From assembly GCA_900469955.1 (NCBI GenBank), contig UBYX01000019.1:1-64000 (forward strand): a stretch of 64,000 nucleotides of DNA. Reading direction: 5' to 3'. Position 1 is the stretch's first letter, and each line of letters opens with the position of its first letter. Positions 53,681 through 62,180 of this stretch are shown piece by piece. The DNA comes from Hyphomicrobiales bacterium (GTDB taxonomy: Bacteria; Pseudomonadota; Alphaproteobacteria; Rhizobiales; Rhizobiaceae). The notes beneath the pieces were generated by a model. That model was not told the origin of the DNA and ran no database searches. It was given only the letters and a program-made list of their open reading frames with translations. A program made the position numbers and the translations under genes.

Positions 53681-55159
53681 TTTTTTCTTTTCGGGCGCTG
53701 CGGCTTCGTCGGCCGATGTCGCGGTGGTATCGAGCCGCTGGGCTGTGGCGACGGGCGCTTCCTTCGGCAATTCGCCCATGCGATTCCAGGCATCGAGGCC
53801 TGCGATCTTGTAGGCTTCCGCCAGCGTCGGATAGTTGAACGTATTCTCGACGAAATATTCGACCGTGCCCTTGAGGTTCAGCACTGCCTGGCCGATGTGG
53901 ACGAGTTCGGTCGCACCCTCGCCGACGATATGGACACCCAGGAGGCGGCGTGTCTTCAGCGAGAAGATCAGCTTCAACAGGCCCGTATCGAGACCCATGA
54001 TGTGGCCGCGCGAGGTCTCGCGGAAGCGCGCGATCCCGCATTCATAAGGAATGCCGCGCTCCTTCATCTCCTCTTCGGTGAGGCCGCAGGTGGAAATCTC
54101 CGGCACGGCATAGATGCCGTATGGGAAATATTTCTGCGGCTCCTTGGCGATCGCGCCGACGGCAACGCGGGCGGCGACGCGCCCCTGTTCCATCGATGTC
54201 GAGGCAAGGCTTGGAAAACCGACGACGTCGCCGGCCGCATAGATACCGGGTACCGCCGTCTCGAAGGTTTCCGGATTGACCTTCAGGCGGCCGCGGCTGT
54301 CGGCTTCGAGGCCGGCCGCAGCCAGCTTCAGCGTATCGGTCGCCCCGGTGCGTCCGGCCGCATAAAGCACCATGTCGGTGGTGATCTTGCGGCCGGTATC
54401 GACCGTTACCAGCACCTTGCCGTCGTCCAGGCGTTCAACCTTGTCGACCTTCTGGCCGAGCAGCAGCTTCATGTTGCGGTCGCGAAGCTGATAGGTGAAA
54501 TCTTCCACGATCTCCCTATCGATGAAGTCGAGGATGGTGGCTTTCGGGTCGATGACCGTGACTGCAGTATCGAGGGCGCTGAAGATCGTGGCATATTCGA
54601 TGCCGATGACGCCCGCGCCGATGACGACCATGGAGCGCGGCAGTTCGTCGATTTCCAGAAGTTCATCGCTGTCGACGACCGTCTTGCCGTCGAAAGGGAT
54701 GCTGTCCGGGCGGAATGGCGTGGTTCCGACCGCGAGCAGGATGCTCTTGCCCCTCACGTGGATCGTCTCGTTGTCTTCCTTGAGCACTTCCAGCGTATCC
54801 GGCGCGGCGAAGCTGGCCTTGCCACGGATGTGCTGCACCCGGTTGCGGGCAAACTGATGTTCGAGCACTTCCACCTCGTGATCGAGGGTGATGAGCAGGC
54901 GGCGACGCAGGTCTTCCGCACTGATTTCCTGCTTCACACGATAGGCGCGCCCATAGAAGCCGCGCTCGCGCCAGCCGGAAAGGTTGAGTGCCGTTTCCCG
55001 TAGGGTCTTTGAAGGAATTGTACCGGTATGGACGGAAACACCGCCGACGCGGCGGCCCTGCTCGATGACAAGGACTTTCTTGTCGAGTTTGGCTGCCTGA
55101 ATGGCGGCGCGACGCCCGGCCGGTCCGCTGCCGACGACGATGAGGTCGTATTCGTTCAT
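53666..55159 (-). CDS. sthA: soluble pyridine nucleotide transhydrogenase (Si-specific)
   Basis: A 497-residue FAD flavoprotein of the disulfide-reductase fold. Dinucleotide motifs are VVGSGPAGRRAAIQAAKL and MVVIGAGVIGIEYATIFSAL, with the second FAD site GIYAAGDVVGFPSLASTSMEQGR. The redox Cys pair of true disulfide reductases is absent (GGVSVHTGTIPSK), as expected for SthA. It moves hydride between NADPH and NAD+. An Ala/Lys-rich tail (PEKKKAASK) extends the core. The ATG at 55159 begins MNEYDLIVVG; longer frames lack support. Confidence 0.92.
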   Translation of the reverse strand: MNEYDLIVVGSGPAGRRAAIQAAKLDKKVLVIEQGRRVGGVSVHTGTIPSKTLRETALNLSGWRERGFYGRAYRVKQEISAEDLRRRLLITLDHEVEVLEHQFARNRVQHIRGKASFAAPDTLEVLKEDNETIHVRGKSILLAVGTTPFRPDSIPFDGKTVVDSDELLEIDELPRSMVVIGAGVIGIEYATIFSALDTAVTVIDPKATILDFIDREIVEDFTYQLRDRNMKLLLGQKVDKVERLDDGKVLVTVDTGRKITTDMVLYAAGRTGATDTLKLAAAGLEADSRGRLKVNPETFETAVPGIYAAGDVVGFPSLASTSMEQGRVAARVAVGAIAKEPQKYFPYGIYAVPEISTCGLTEEEMKERGIPYECGIARFRETSRGHIMGLDTGLLKLIFSLKTRRLLGVHIVGEGATELVHIGQAVLNLKGTVEYFVENTFNYPTLAEAYKIAGLDAWNRMGELPKEAPVATAQRLDTTATSADEAAAPEKKKAASK

Positions 55160-55290
55160 GGGTGCTCCGTCTTCGAATCTCTTGAGCCGCCGCGATGCAG
55201 CAGCGCTCACGAATCCTTTGTAGCCATTTATTCTAAAGGTTTGATTGCGACCCGTCCAAGCCTGGATTGCGGCGGGGATGCCTATAGTTT

Positions 55291-55301
55291 GTGCACTGCA
55301 A
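55291..55301. promoter_or_regulatory. GTGCACTGCAA motif in the sthA-gntR gap
   Basis: One base different from the two GTGCAGTGCAA sites near the DUF1127 genes. It lies about 85 bases upstream of gntR and 130 bases upstream of sthA (divergent). Possible site of the same regulator; weak evidence. Confidence 0.3.
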
Positions 55302-55352
55302 AAATTGCCGAAAAAATGTCTTGACGTCGCCGGTCAAATGCCATCCTTTTGA

Positions 55353-55369
55353 ACCAATCATAAATTGGT
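55353..55369. promoter_or_regulatory. GntR-type operator at the gntR start
   Basis: A perfect inverted repeat ACCAAT-CATAA-ATTGGT, six bases before the gntR start codon at 55376. The form (A/T-rich centre, GGT/ACC ends) suits a FadR-subfamily repressor dimer. A -35-like TTGACG at 55321 with a 17-base spacer would put the transcript start inside the repeat. Autoregulation is therefore likely. Confidence 0.6.
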
Positions 55370-55375
55370 ACGGCA

Positions 55376-56107
55376 ATGGTTCAGCAGAAATCGGAAGTGG
55401 CTCACGATACATCGAGTTACGCGCTTGATCGGTTGCGGGAGCATCTGGCCGCAGGAGAATTCGGCTCCGAAGGGCGCCTGCCGACCGAGCGGGCGCTTGC
55501 CGAAATGCTTGGCATCAGCCGCCGCGCGGTCCGCCGGGCACTCGAAGTGCTGGAGGCGGAGGGGCTGATCTGGCGCCGTCAGGGCTCCGGCACCTTCGTC
55601 GGCGAGCGGCCCGACCGATGGAGCGAGCATGTCGGCGACATCGTCGCCGGTACTGATTTCATGGAGATCATGGAAGTTCGGCTGAGGATCGAGCCGCAGC
55701 TTGCTCAACTTGCCGCAATGCGCGCCAAGCCGAGCGAGATAGAGCGGATGCGTGATCTCGCGCGGAAGATCATCGAGAGCCACGATGCTGACGCCCGCGA
55801 GCTTTGGGACGGCGCCTTGCACCGGCAGATCGCGCAGAGTGCCGGCAACAGACTTTTCCTGTCGATCTTCGACGTCATCAACCAGGTTCGCCAGGACGAA
55901 GCCTGGCAGGCAATCCGGGAACGCGCCCGTTCGAGCGGCAACACGGTCAACATCTCCTTCGCCCAGCATGACGGAATTATCGACGCTATTGCTGCCCGTG
56001 ATCCGGTGCGGGCAGGCGAGGCGATGCGCCAGCACCTCTTGATGCTTCAGGAGCGGCTCGTCCGGGCGACCTCGATGGAGGGGCACTCTCTCGGACAGGC
56101 AAGTTGA
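55376..56107 (+). CDS. GntR/FadR-family (FCD domain) transcription regulator
   Basis: A 243-residue repressor-type protein. The winged helix-turn-helix is at about residues 15-75 (EGRLPTERALAEMLGISRRAVRRALEVLEAEGLIWRRQGSGTFVG) and the helical FCD ligand domain at about 95-225 (MEIMEVRLRIEPQLAQLAAM, DGALHRQIAQSAGN, QHDGIIDAIAARDPVRAGEAMRQHL). The metal/ligand His of FCD proteins are present. The start codon has no clear ribosome binding site because the operator occupies that place. It heads the peptide-import operon, which starts 96 bases downstream, and probably controls it. Confidence 0.9.
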   Translation: MVQQKSEVAHDTSSYALDRLREHLAAGEFGSEGRLPTERALAEMLGISRRAVRRALEVLEAEGLIWRRQGSGTFVGERPDRWSEHVGDIVAGTDFMEIMEVRLRIEPQLAQLAAMRAKPSEIERMRDLARKIIESHDADARELWDGALHRQIAQSAGNRLFLSIFDVINQVRQDEAWQAIRERARSSGNTVNISFAQHDGIIDAIAARDPVRAGEAMRQHLLMLQERLVRATSMEGHSLGQAS

Positions 56108-56203
56108 TTTTTCCGCCGACGTAAGGCGGCCAGCAACGAGAAGCCGGCGGATAAGCCGGACGATTGCAAACAGGAACAGAGAAAAAAGAGAGGAATAATT
56201 GCG

Positions 56204-57712
56204 ATGAAACCAATGACAAAGATGACGGCAGCGCTGCTGGCCGGCGCGCTTTTCGCCTTTCCGGCACTTTCCGCCGAGCTGCGCATCGGCCTGCAGGATG
56301 ATGCCGACGTTCTCGATCCGGCCCAGTCCCGCACCTTCGTTGGCCGTATTGTCTACACGGCCATGTGTGACAAGCTGGTCGACGTATCGCCGGATCTGAA
56401 AATTGTTCCGCAGCTTGCGACCGAATGGAAATGGTCCGCCGATGGCAAGGAGTTGTCGATGAAGCTCCGCGACGGCGTGAAGTTCCACGACGGTACCGCG
56501 ATGGACGCCGCCGCGGTCGTGGCCACGATCGAACGCAACATGACCTTGCCGGAATCGCGCCGCAAGAGCGAGCTCAGCTCTGTCGCCAAGGTCGAAGCCG
56601 CAGGCCCGCTGGAGGTGAAGTTTACGCTGAAGGCGCCGGACGTCACGTTGCTTGCCCAGCTCTCCGACCGTGCCGGCATGATCGTCTCGCCGAAGGCGGC
56701 CAAGGAACTTGGGGCCAATTTTGGTTCCAAGCCCGTCTGCGCCGGTCCGTTCAAGTTCGTCGAGCGCGTCCAGCAGGACCGTATCGTGCTGGAAAAATTT
56801 GCCGATTATTGGGACAAGGACAAGGTCTTCGTCGACAAGGTCACCTACCTGCCGATTCCTGATACGACCGTCCGTCTCGCAAACCTTCAGTCAGGCGATC
56901 TCGACATGATCGAGCGGTTGGCGCCGACCGATGTCGCCGCAGTCAAGGGAGCCTCGGGCTTCAAGGTCGATTCCGTCGTCAACATCGGCTATATGGCGCT
57001 TTACGCGAACATCGCCAACGGCCCGCGCGCCGACAACCCCTTCGGTAAGGACAAGCGCCTGCGTCAGGCCTTCTCGCTGGCGATCGACCGCGACGCGCTG
57101 AACCAGATCGTCTATGAAGGCACCGCGGTCGGCGGCAACCAGCCGTTCCCCCCGAACAGCCCATGGTACAACAAGGCGTTGCCGGTTCCTGCCCGCGATG
57201 TGGAGAAAGCCAAGGCTCTGATCAAGGAGGCGGGCCTCGAGCGGGTACCGATCGAGATGCAGATCCCGAACAATCCGGTGGCCGCCCAGATGATGCAGAT
57301 CGTCCAGTCGATGGTGGCGGAGGCCGGTTTCGACGTGAGCCTGAAATCGACGGAATTTGCGACCCTGCTGGATGAGCAGACCCGCGGCAACTATCAGCTC
57401 AGCCGTTCCGACTGGTCCGGCCGTGTCGATCCCGACGGCAATATCCACCAGTTCATCACCTGCAAGGGCGGCATCAACGACACCAAATACTGCAATGCGG
57501 ATGTCGACAAGCTGCTCAACGAAGCCCGCGCTTCGACGGACGATGCGGTCCGCAAGCAGAAATACGACGCCGCGGCCAAGATCCTGAATGACGAGCTGCC
57601 GGTCATCTATCTCGGCCATCAGTCCTGGATCTGGGCTTACAAGAACAGCGTCACCGGTTTCGCTGCGAGCCCGGACGGCATGATCCGTCTGGTGGGCGTG
57701 AAGAAAAGCTGA
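56204..57712 (+). CDS. ABC transporter substrate-binding protein, peptide type (family 5)
   Basis: A 502-residue exported protein. The signal peptide (about residues 1-23, ending ALSA) leads to the DppA/GsiB-type fold: AELRIGLQDDADVLDPAQSRTF, WKWSADGKELSMKLRDGVKFHDGTAMDAAAV, and the C-terminal KYDAAAKILNDELPVIYLGHQSWIWAYK. It captures small peptides or peptide-like compounds in the periplasm for the two permeases downstream. ATG 56204 has GAGAGG upstream. Confidence 0.93.
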   Translation: MKPMTKMTAALLAGALFAFPALSAELRIGLQDDADVLDPAQSRTFVGRIVYTAMCDKLVDVSPDLKIVPQLATEWKWSADGKELSMKLRDGVKFHDGTAMDAAAVVATIERNMTLPESRRKSELSSVAKVEAAGPLEVKFTLKAPDVTLLAQLSDRAGMIVSPKAAKELGANFGSKPVCAGPFKFVERVQQDRIVLEKFADYWDKDKVFVDKVTYLPIPDTTVRLANLQSGDLDMIERLAPTDVAAVKGASGFKVDSVVNIGYMALYANIANGPRADNPFGKDKRLRQAFSLAIDRDALNQIVYEGTAVGGNQPFPPNSPWYNKALPVPARDVEKAKALIKEAGLERVPIEMQIPNNPVAAQMMQIVQSMVAEAGFDVSLKSTEFATLLDEQTRGNYQLSRSDWSGRVDPDGNIHQFITCKGGINDTKYCNADVDKLLNEARASTDDAVRKQKYDAAAKILNDELPVIYLGHQSWIWAYKNSVTGFAASPDGMIRLVGVKKS

Positions 57713-57787
57713 TCCGCTTGTGCCGCGCGGACGCTTTCCCGCGCGGCACCTTTTCAACGCACCTTTGGAAACATGAGGGGCGGCACC

Positions 57788-58735
57788 ATGCCTGTTTATA
57801 TCGGAAAGCGTCTTCTCGTCGCGATCCCGACCCTGCTGATCATCTCAATCTTCGTCTTTTCGCTGCAGAAGCTTCTTCCCGGTGACCCGATCCTGACCAT
57901 GGCGGGTGAGGAGCGCGACCCGGCGGTGATCGAGTTCTTGCGCGAGAAATACCGGCTGAACGATCCGGTGATCGTGCAATATTTCTACTGGCTCGGCGGT
58001 ATTCTGAGCGGCGACTTCGGCATTTCGCTGCGTACCAATCAGCCGGTTCTCGAGCTGATCCTGCAGAAGCTGCCGGTGACGATCCAGCTCGCCCTGATGG
58101 CGATGTTCTTCGCCTTCGTGATCGGTATTCCGATCGGCATCCTGGCGGCCGTCAAGAAGAACACGACCATCGATTACATCGCCAACATCGTGGCGCTCTC
58201 GGGTCTCTCGATCCCCAATTTCTGGCTCGGCATCATGCTGATCCTGCTGATTTCGGTACAGCTCGGCTGGCTTCCGGCTTCGGGATACGAATCGATATTC
58301 GTTGATCCGGTGCGGTCGCTTCAGACCATGGTCATGCCCGCCTTCGTGCTCGGCAACGCGCTGGCGGCGACACTGATGCGGCATACGCGTTCGGCGATGG
58401 TGGGCGTGATGAGCGCCGATTATATCCGCACCGCGCGGGCAAAGGGCCTGTCGCCGCGGGAGGTGGTGCTGAGCCACAGCTTCCGCAACGCGCTGCTGCC
58501 GGTCGTGACGCTGTCGGCGCTGCTTTTCGGCGAGCTGCTGGCAGGCGCCGTGTTGACGGAGCAGATCTTCACCATTCCCGGTTTCGGCAAGCTGATCGTC
58601 GATGCCGTCTTCAACAGGGACTATGCGGTGGTGCAGGGCGTCGTTCTGTGCACCGCTGTCGGCTTCATCCTGATGAACCTCATTGCCGACGTGCTTTATG
58701 TCCTGCTCAATCCGCGCTTGAGGGCGACGCTATGA
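57788..58735 (+). CDS. ABC transporter permease, DppB/GsiC type
   Basis: A 315-residue inner membrane protein with six helices. The family start MPVYIGKRLLVAIPTLLIISIFVF is followed by VQYFYWLGGILSGDFGISLRTNQPV and the EAA loop SADYIRTARAKGLSPREVVLSHSFRNALLPVV. It forms half of the import channel. GAGGGG precedes ATG 57788. The stop overlaps the next start (ATGA). Confidence 0.94.
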   Translation: MPVYIGKRLLVAIPTLLIISIFVFSLQKLLPGDPILTMAGEERDPAVIEFLREKYRLNDPVIVQYFYWLGGILSGDFGISLRTNQPVLELILQKLPVTIQLALMAMFFAFVIGIPIGILAAVKKNTTIDYIANIVALSGLSIPNFWLGIMLILLISVQLGWLPASGYESIFVDPVRSLQTMVMPAFVLGNALAATLMRHTRSAMVGVMSADYIRTARAKGLSPREVVLSHSFRNALLPVVTLSALLFGELLAGAVLTEQIFTIPGFGKLIVDAVFNRDYAVVQGVVLCTAVGFILMNLIADVLYVLLNPRLRATL

Positions 58736-59607
58736 CGACGATCGATCAAGCCTCGCCGGTCCTGGCGGCCAAGCGCGAACATAGCCGCGCCTGGCGGAAG
58801 ATGAAGAAAAACAAGAGCGCGCTCGTCGGCGCGGTGATCATTCTCTTCTTCACCGCCCTTGCCGTGACTGCCCCGATCCTGCCGATCATCGATCCGCTGG
58901 CGACGAGCTGGTCGGCGATCCGCAAGGCACCGTCTGCCATGTACTGGCTCGGCACCGACGACCTTGGCCGCGATATCCTCTCCCGCATGATCTGGGGTGC
59001 GCAGGCTTCCCTGATGGCGGGCGTCTTTTCGGTGGCGATTTCGGTCTGCATCGGCGTGCCCTTCGGGCTCGTCGCCGGCTATTTCGGCGGTTGGGTGGAT
59101 ATGGTGATCTCGCGCGTCACCGAGGCTCTGCTCGCTATGCCCTTCCTGATCATGGCGATCGCGCTGGCCGCCTTCCTCGGCCCGAGCCTAATGAACGCCA
59201 TGATCGCGATCGGGCTGTCTGCCATGCCGATTTTCGTGCGGTTGACGCGCGGGCAGGTATTGGCGGTGAAGACCGAGGACTACGTGGAAGGCGCCCGTGC
59301 GGTCGGCCTGAACCATCTGGAAATCATGCTCCGCTACATCCTGCCGAACGTCATGGCCCCCATCATCGTGCAGGCGACGTTGACGATCGCCACGGCGATC
59401 ATCGCCGAGGCGAGCCTTTCCTTCCTTGGACTCGGCCAGCAGCCGCCGGCCCCTTCGTGGGGCTCTATGTTGAACGTTGCCAAGAATTTCCTGAACCAGG
59501 CTCCCTGGATGGCCATGTGGCCGGGTGCCGCGATCTTCCTCGTCGTCATCGGCTTCAATCTGCTGGGCGACGGTCTGCGTGACGCGCTCGATCCGCGCGA
59601 AGCCTAA
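58732..59607 (+). CDS. ABC transporter permease, DppC/GsiD type
   Basis: A 291-residue permease. The N-terminal helix SALVGAVIILFFTALAVTAPIL is followed by WLGTDDLGRDILSRMIWGAQASL (the DppC-family signature) and the EAA loop VKTEDYVEGARAVGLNHLEIMLRYILPN. The end is GDGLRDALDPREA. Translation is coupled to the upstream permease by the ATGA overlap. Confidence 0.95.
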   Translation: MTTIDQASPVLAAKREHSRAWRKMKKNKSALVGAVIILFFTALAVTAPILPIIDPLATSWSAIRKAPSAMYWLGTDDLGRDILSRMIWGAQASLMAGVFSVAISVCIGVPFGLVAGYFGGWVDMVISRVTEALLAMPFLIMAIALAAFLGPSLMNAMIAIGLSAMPIFVRLTRGQVLAVKTEDYVEGARAVGLNHLEIMLRYILPNVMAPIIVQATLTIATAIIAEASLSFLGLGQQPPAPSWGSMLNVAKNFLNQAPWMAMWPGAAIFLVVIGFNLLGDGLRDALDPREA

Positions 59608-59626
59608 TCTAGAAGGATTTCCGAGA

Positions 59627-61411
59627 ATGACTGAATTTACCACCAGACCCGAAATCCTTGGCACATTCGGCGTCGTCACCTCCACCCACTGGATCGCCTC
59701 GGTCGTCGGCATGGCGATCCTCGAAAAGGGCGGCAATGCCTTCGATGCGGCGGTCGCAACCGGTTTCGTACTGCAGATCGTCGAACCGCATCTTTGCGGT
59801 CCGGGCGGTGACATGCCGGCTGTCTTCTACTCGAAGAAGAAGGACAAGGTCGAAGTCATCTGCGCTCAGGGACCGGCGCCCGCCGGTGCGACGATCGAAC
59901 ATTATACATCCGAGGGCCTGAAGCTGATCCCGGGTGACGGCCTGCTCGCGACCGTCATTCCCGGTGCTTTTGACGGCTGGATGCTGATGCTGCGCGACTA
60001 CGGCACGATGAGCGTCCGCGATGTCCTGGAACCGGCGATCTACTACGCGGAGCAAGGTCATCCGGTGCTGGCCCGGGTGTCCGCCACCATCAAGGGGCTT
60101 GCAGGCTTCTTCGAGAAGGAATGGCCGACATCCCATGCCACGTGGCTGCCGGGTGGCGCAGCACCCGAGCCGCAGAGCAACTTCAAGAACCCGGCACTTG
60201 CCGATACCTGGAAGCGGGTCATCGCAGAGGCCGAAGCGAAGACCGGTCGTGACAACCAGATCGAGGCGGCGCGCGATGCCTTCTACCGCGGCTTCGTGGC
60301 CGAGGCGATCGATGCTTACGTCCGCACGGCGGAGGTGATGGATGCGAGCGGCGCGCGTCACAAAGGCGTCCTGACGGCGGATGACATGGCGAATTGGCGC
60401 GCGACCATCGAGGCGCCGCAGACCTACGACTACCACGACTGGACCGTTGCCAAGACGCCGGCCTGGGGGCAGGGGCCGGTGCTCCTGCAGTCGCTGGCGC
60501 TGCTGAAGGGCATCGATCTCACTTCGATGGACCCCGCCGGTCCGGACTTCGTGCATGTGGTCATCGAAGCGATGAAGCTCGCTTATGCCGATCGCGAAGT
60601 CTATTACGGCGACCCGGAATTCGCGCAGATTCCGACGGAATACCTACTCTCGGAAAGCTATAACGCCGAGCGTCGCAAGCTGATCGGTGAGAAGGCTTCG
60701 CTGGAACTGCGGCCTGGCCGTGTGCCGGGTTACGACCGGCAGTTCGATCTCACCATGGCGATGCTGGGTGAGGTAAGCGGCAAGGGTGCAGTCTATGAAC
60801 CGACCATGTCGCACCTGACCGAGAAGCGCGGCGATACCGTGCATATCGACGTCATCGACCGCTGGGGCAACATGGTCTCGACCACGCCGTCGGGGGGCTG
60901 GCTGCAGTCGTCGCCGATCGTGCCAGGCCTCGGTTTCGCGTTGAACTCGCGCGCCCAGATGTTCTGGCTCAAGGAAGGCCTGCCAACCTCGCTCGCACCG
61001 GGCAAACGTCCTCGCACGACGCTCACCCCGTCACTGGCGCTGCATCAGGGGCGACCGACACTGGTCTTCGGCACGCCGGGCGGCGATCAGCAGGATCAGT
61101 GGCAACTGCCGTTCTTTCTGCGTTACGTCCACCACAAGCCGAACCTGCAGGCAGCAATCGACATGCCGCTTTTCCACACGACGCATTTCCCGGGCTCCTT
61201 CTATCCGCGCACCAGCCAGCCCGGCAACATCATGGTGGAAAGCAATATCGGTGCTGACGTTCTGGACGAGTTGCGCCGCCGCGGCCACCAGGTCACCGTT
61301 GCCGATCCCTGGAGCGTCGGCCGCCTGACGGCAGCGCGCCGCGATGCGGACGGCCTCATGCGGGCCGCGGCAACACCGCGCCTCATGCAGGCTTACGCGG
61401 TGGGGAGATAG
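59627..61411 (+). CDS. gamma-glutamyltransferase
   Basis: A 594-residue Ntn-hydrolase of the gamma-glutamyltranspeptidase family, made as one chain and cut before a catalytic Thr. The likely nucleophile is Thr404 in GDTVHIDVIDRWGNMVS. The oxyanion/lid segments are PSGGWLQSSPIVPGLGF and GTPGGDQQDQWQL. No signal peptide is seen (MTEFTTRPEILGTFGVVTSTH), so it should act in the cytoplasm on imported substrate, unlike periplasmic E. coli Ggt. AGAAGGA precedes ATG 59627. The specific substrate is unknown; some relatives hydrolyse gamma-lactams, cephalosporins or gamma-glutamyl amides. Confidence 0.9.
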   Translation: MTEFTTRPEILGTFGVVTSTHWIASVVGMAILEKGGNAFDAAVATGFVLQIVEPHLCGPGGDMPAVFYSKKKDKVEVICAQGPAPAGATIEHYTSEGLKLIPGDGLLATVIPGAFDGWMLMLRDYGTMSVRDVLEPAIYYAEQGHPVLARVSATIKGLAGFFEKEWPTSHATWLPGGAAPEPQSNFKNPALADTWKRVIAEAEAKTGRDNQIEAARDAFYRGFVAEAIDAYVRTAEVMDASGARHKGVLTADDMANWRATIEAPQTYDYHDWTVAKTPAWGQGPVLLQSLALLKGIDLTSMDPAGPDFVHVVIEAMKLAYADREVYYGDPEFAQIPTEYLLSESYNAERRKLIGEKASLELRPGRVPGYDRQFDLTMAMLGEVSGKGAVYEPTMSHLTEKRGDTVHIDVIDRWGNMVSTTPSGGWLQSSPIVPGLGFALNSRAQMFWLKEGLPTSLAPGKRPRTTLTPSLALHQGRPTLVFGTPGGDQQDQWQLPFFLRYVHHKPNLQAAIDMPLFHTTHFPGSFYPRTSQPGNIMVESNIGADVLDELRRRGHQVTVADPWSVGRLTAARRDADGLMRAAATPRLMQAYAVGR

Positions 61412-61415
61412 GCCC

Positions 61416-62180
61416 ATGACCTGGTCGATCGTTGCGCGTGATCCGCAAACCGGTCACTTGGGGATAGCCGTTGCGAGCCGCTTCTTCGCGGTCGGCTGCG
61501 CCGTGCCGCATATCAAGGGCAGGGTGGGTGCGATCGCGACCCAGGCCTTCGTCAGCCCGCTTTATGGCACCGACGGACTGAAGCTGCTCGAAGAGGGCAA
61601 ATCGCCGGAGGAAATCATCGAAACACTGACCGCACGGGACGACGGCCGCAGGCAGCGCCAGTTCCACCTGATCGACGCCAGCGGCCGCAATGCCGCCTAT
61701 ACCGGCGAGATCTGTGTCGACTGGGCCGGCCATCTGGTGGAGGACAATATCTCCGTCGCCGGCAACATGCTGGCCGGGCCGCAGGTGATCGCCGAGACGC
61801 TGCGGGTCTACAAGGAAAAGGCGGCCGAAGGTGCGCCGCTTGCCGAACGCCTGCTCGCCGCCATGGATGCGGGGGAAGCCGCCGGCGGCGACAAGCGTGG
61901 CAAGCAGTCCGCCGCCATGGTCATCTACCGCGACCAGGACTATGCCTGGCTGCGCATCCATGCGGACGATCATTCCGATCCGCTTATGGAACTCCGCAGG
62001 CTTTACGCGGTGGCGCAGGAACGGTTCCTGCATGTCGCCGAAACCATGCCGACCCGCGAAAACCCCCACGGCATGATCGATCGGCGCATCATCGATCAGA
62101 GGATCGCGGAGTTCGAAGCCGCCCGTGAGAGGGAAGGTCGTCCATCCGCCTCCTTTGCAACACCCGGGAAGCCCCAATGA
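61416..62180 (+). CDS. DUF1028 protein (Ntn-hydrolase-like)
   Basis: A 254-residue DUF1028 protein. The N-terminus [27 protein letters not shown] is the family hallmark; removal of Met would leave Thr2 at the end, as in Ntn hydrolases that use an N-terminal nucleophile. Other marks are [38 protein letters not shown], and [17 protein letters not shown]. Family function is unproven. It starts five bases after the gamma-glutamyltransferase gene and overlaps the ATPase gene, so it belongs to the import-and-cleave operon. Confidence 0.88.
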   Translation: MTWSIVARDPQTGHLGIAVASRFFAVGCAVPHIKGRVGAIATQAFVSPLYGTDGLKLLEEGKSPEEIIETLTARDDGRRQRQFHLIDASGRNAAYTGEICVDWAGHLVEDNISVAGNMLAGPQVIAETLRVYKEKAAEGAPLAERLLAAMDAGEAAGGDKRGKQSAAMVIYRDQDYAWLRIHADDHSDPLMELRRLYAVAQERFLHVAETMPTRENPHGMIDRRIIDQRIAEFEAAREREGRPSASFATPGKPQ

